Origin: CAZUEG01 sp043798775
GTDB lineage: Bacteria > Patescibacteriota > Minisyncoccia > Minisyncoccales > GWA2-46-15
Direction of reading: 5' to 3'
Assembly: GCA_043798775.1 (NCBI GenBank)
Contig: JAZDOL010000026.1
Location: forward strand, 1-5,113
Length of the DNA: 5,113 bases
Shown here: positions 4,958-5,113 of the stretch, in pieces
Layout of the letters: the number at the start of each line of letters is the position of its first letter
Position numbering within the stretch: the stretch's first letter is position 1
Made by a program: the position numbers and the translations under genes
The notes under the pieces: model-generated
The model's database searches: none
What the model saw: only the letters and a program-made list of their open reading frames with translations
What the model was told of the DNA's origin: nothing

Positions 4958-4973
4958 TAACTTTTCCAGCCAC
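4958..4973. repeat. 16-bp direct repeat, right copy
   Basis: Exact copy of TAACTTTTCCAGCCAC (3183-3198), 1.78 kb away in the same orientation. In both places the minus strand can be read as ...GWKS followed by a stop, and the upstream length difference is 6 bases (two codons), so the pair might be two remnants of one gene end. This is inference from very little sequence. Confidence 0.7.
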
Positions 4974-5049
4974 AGTCTTGTACAATACAACATGAGCATG
5001 AAATAAAGAGTGTTTCTATCGCAAGATGAGCATGAATAAGCTTGTTGCG

Positions 5050-5110
5050 AAAAAAAGGTGTGAACCGTTATCATTGAAGCTGTATGACCATTTCAATGGA
5101 CGGTTCACAC
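5050..5110 (-). terminator. Predicted intrinsic terminator reading leftward
   Basis: GTGTGAACCGT (5058-5068) pairs perfectly with ACGGTTCACAC (5100-5110), and an inner stem CATTGAA/TTCAATG (5072-5078 with 5092-5098) extends the hairpin. On the minus strand the stem is followed by CC and then seven T residues (5056-5050), the usual layout of a rho-independent terminator. It would end a minus-strand gene lying beyond 5113 and insulate the RAYT region from it. The 61-base hairpin is long for a terminator and might instead be a mobile-element end. Confidence 0.55.
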
Positions 5111-5113
5111 ATC

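Larger units (their letters stand above)
4937..5113. other. Gene-free edge region with short repeats
   Basis: No convincing gene. It holds the right copy of the 16-bp direct repeat (4958-4973) and a duplicated ATGAGCATGAA (4992-5002 and 5026-5036, 34 bases apart). CGCAAG (5020-5025) and CTTGTTGCG (5041-5049) form an imperfect inverted repeat, and a large hairpin lies at 5058-5110. A plus-strand frame starting MSMNKLVAKK at 5026 stays open to the window edge (29 codons), but most of it lies in the hairpin and it has no ribosome site, so I do not call it a gene. Confidence 0.5.

Noticed and set aside
4937..5113. Missing RAYT N-terminus upstream in another frame (simple frameshift)
   Set aside because: No YHV.NR-like or D..RFL-like sequence is visible in the minus-strand frames of this stretch, so truncation fits better than a single frameshift.

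Overview
The window looks like a chromosomal segment from a candidate phyla radiation (Patescibacteria/CPR, Parcubacteria-like) bacterium. The basis is inference from gene style: a short hibernation factor with the central GK-N-HH-KG type segment, a compact stand-alone tRNA-guanine transglycosylase, moderate-to-low GC, almost no Shine-Dalgarno sites, and a CPR-style REP-associated transposase with matching palindromes. All recognised genes are on the minus strand. Stops used are TAA and TAG, with tryptophan read from TGG and no in-frame TGA, so nothing points to a recoded stop.

Layout in transcription order (right to left). 4937-5113 is a gene-free edge with a strong hairpin plus U-tract reading leftward, probably the terminator of a gene outside the window. 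4418-4888 is a REP-associated tyrosine transposase (RAYT) missing its N-terminal part, lying between two 27-bp perfect palindromes that are exact reverse complements of each other. 3207-4379 encodes a 390-residue protein with a helical, HEAT-like front half and a nucleotidyltransferase (GS...DxD) domain. 2654-3142 encodes a small protein made of four 31-residue HEAT repeats. 1484-2584 is tRNA-guanine transglycosylase (tgt). 1335-1475 is a 141-nt sequence that folds into a three-way junction closed by an 18-bp stem, with a TATAAT box placed so that transcription would begin at its first stem. 473-1285 (or 1315) is a full-length Arm/Rmt-family 16S rRNA m7G1405 methyltransferase, the family that gives aminoglycoside resistance. 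89-448 is the ribosome hibernation factor HPF/RaiA, followed by an octamer tandem repeat and a third, diverged copy of the palindrome that can act as a terminator.

The left half is the coherent part. HPF binds the 30S decoding region, the methyltransferase family modifies G1405 in the same A site, and TGT modifies G34, the wobble base read there. Together with the structured RNA in front of the methyltransferase gene, this is the best candidate for an undescribed regulated system: a decoding-centre protection cluster with an RNA leader. The right half looks like accessory DNA with mobile-element remnants, including a 16-bp direct repeat that brackets the nucleotidyltransferase and RAYT genes.
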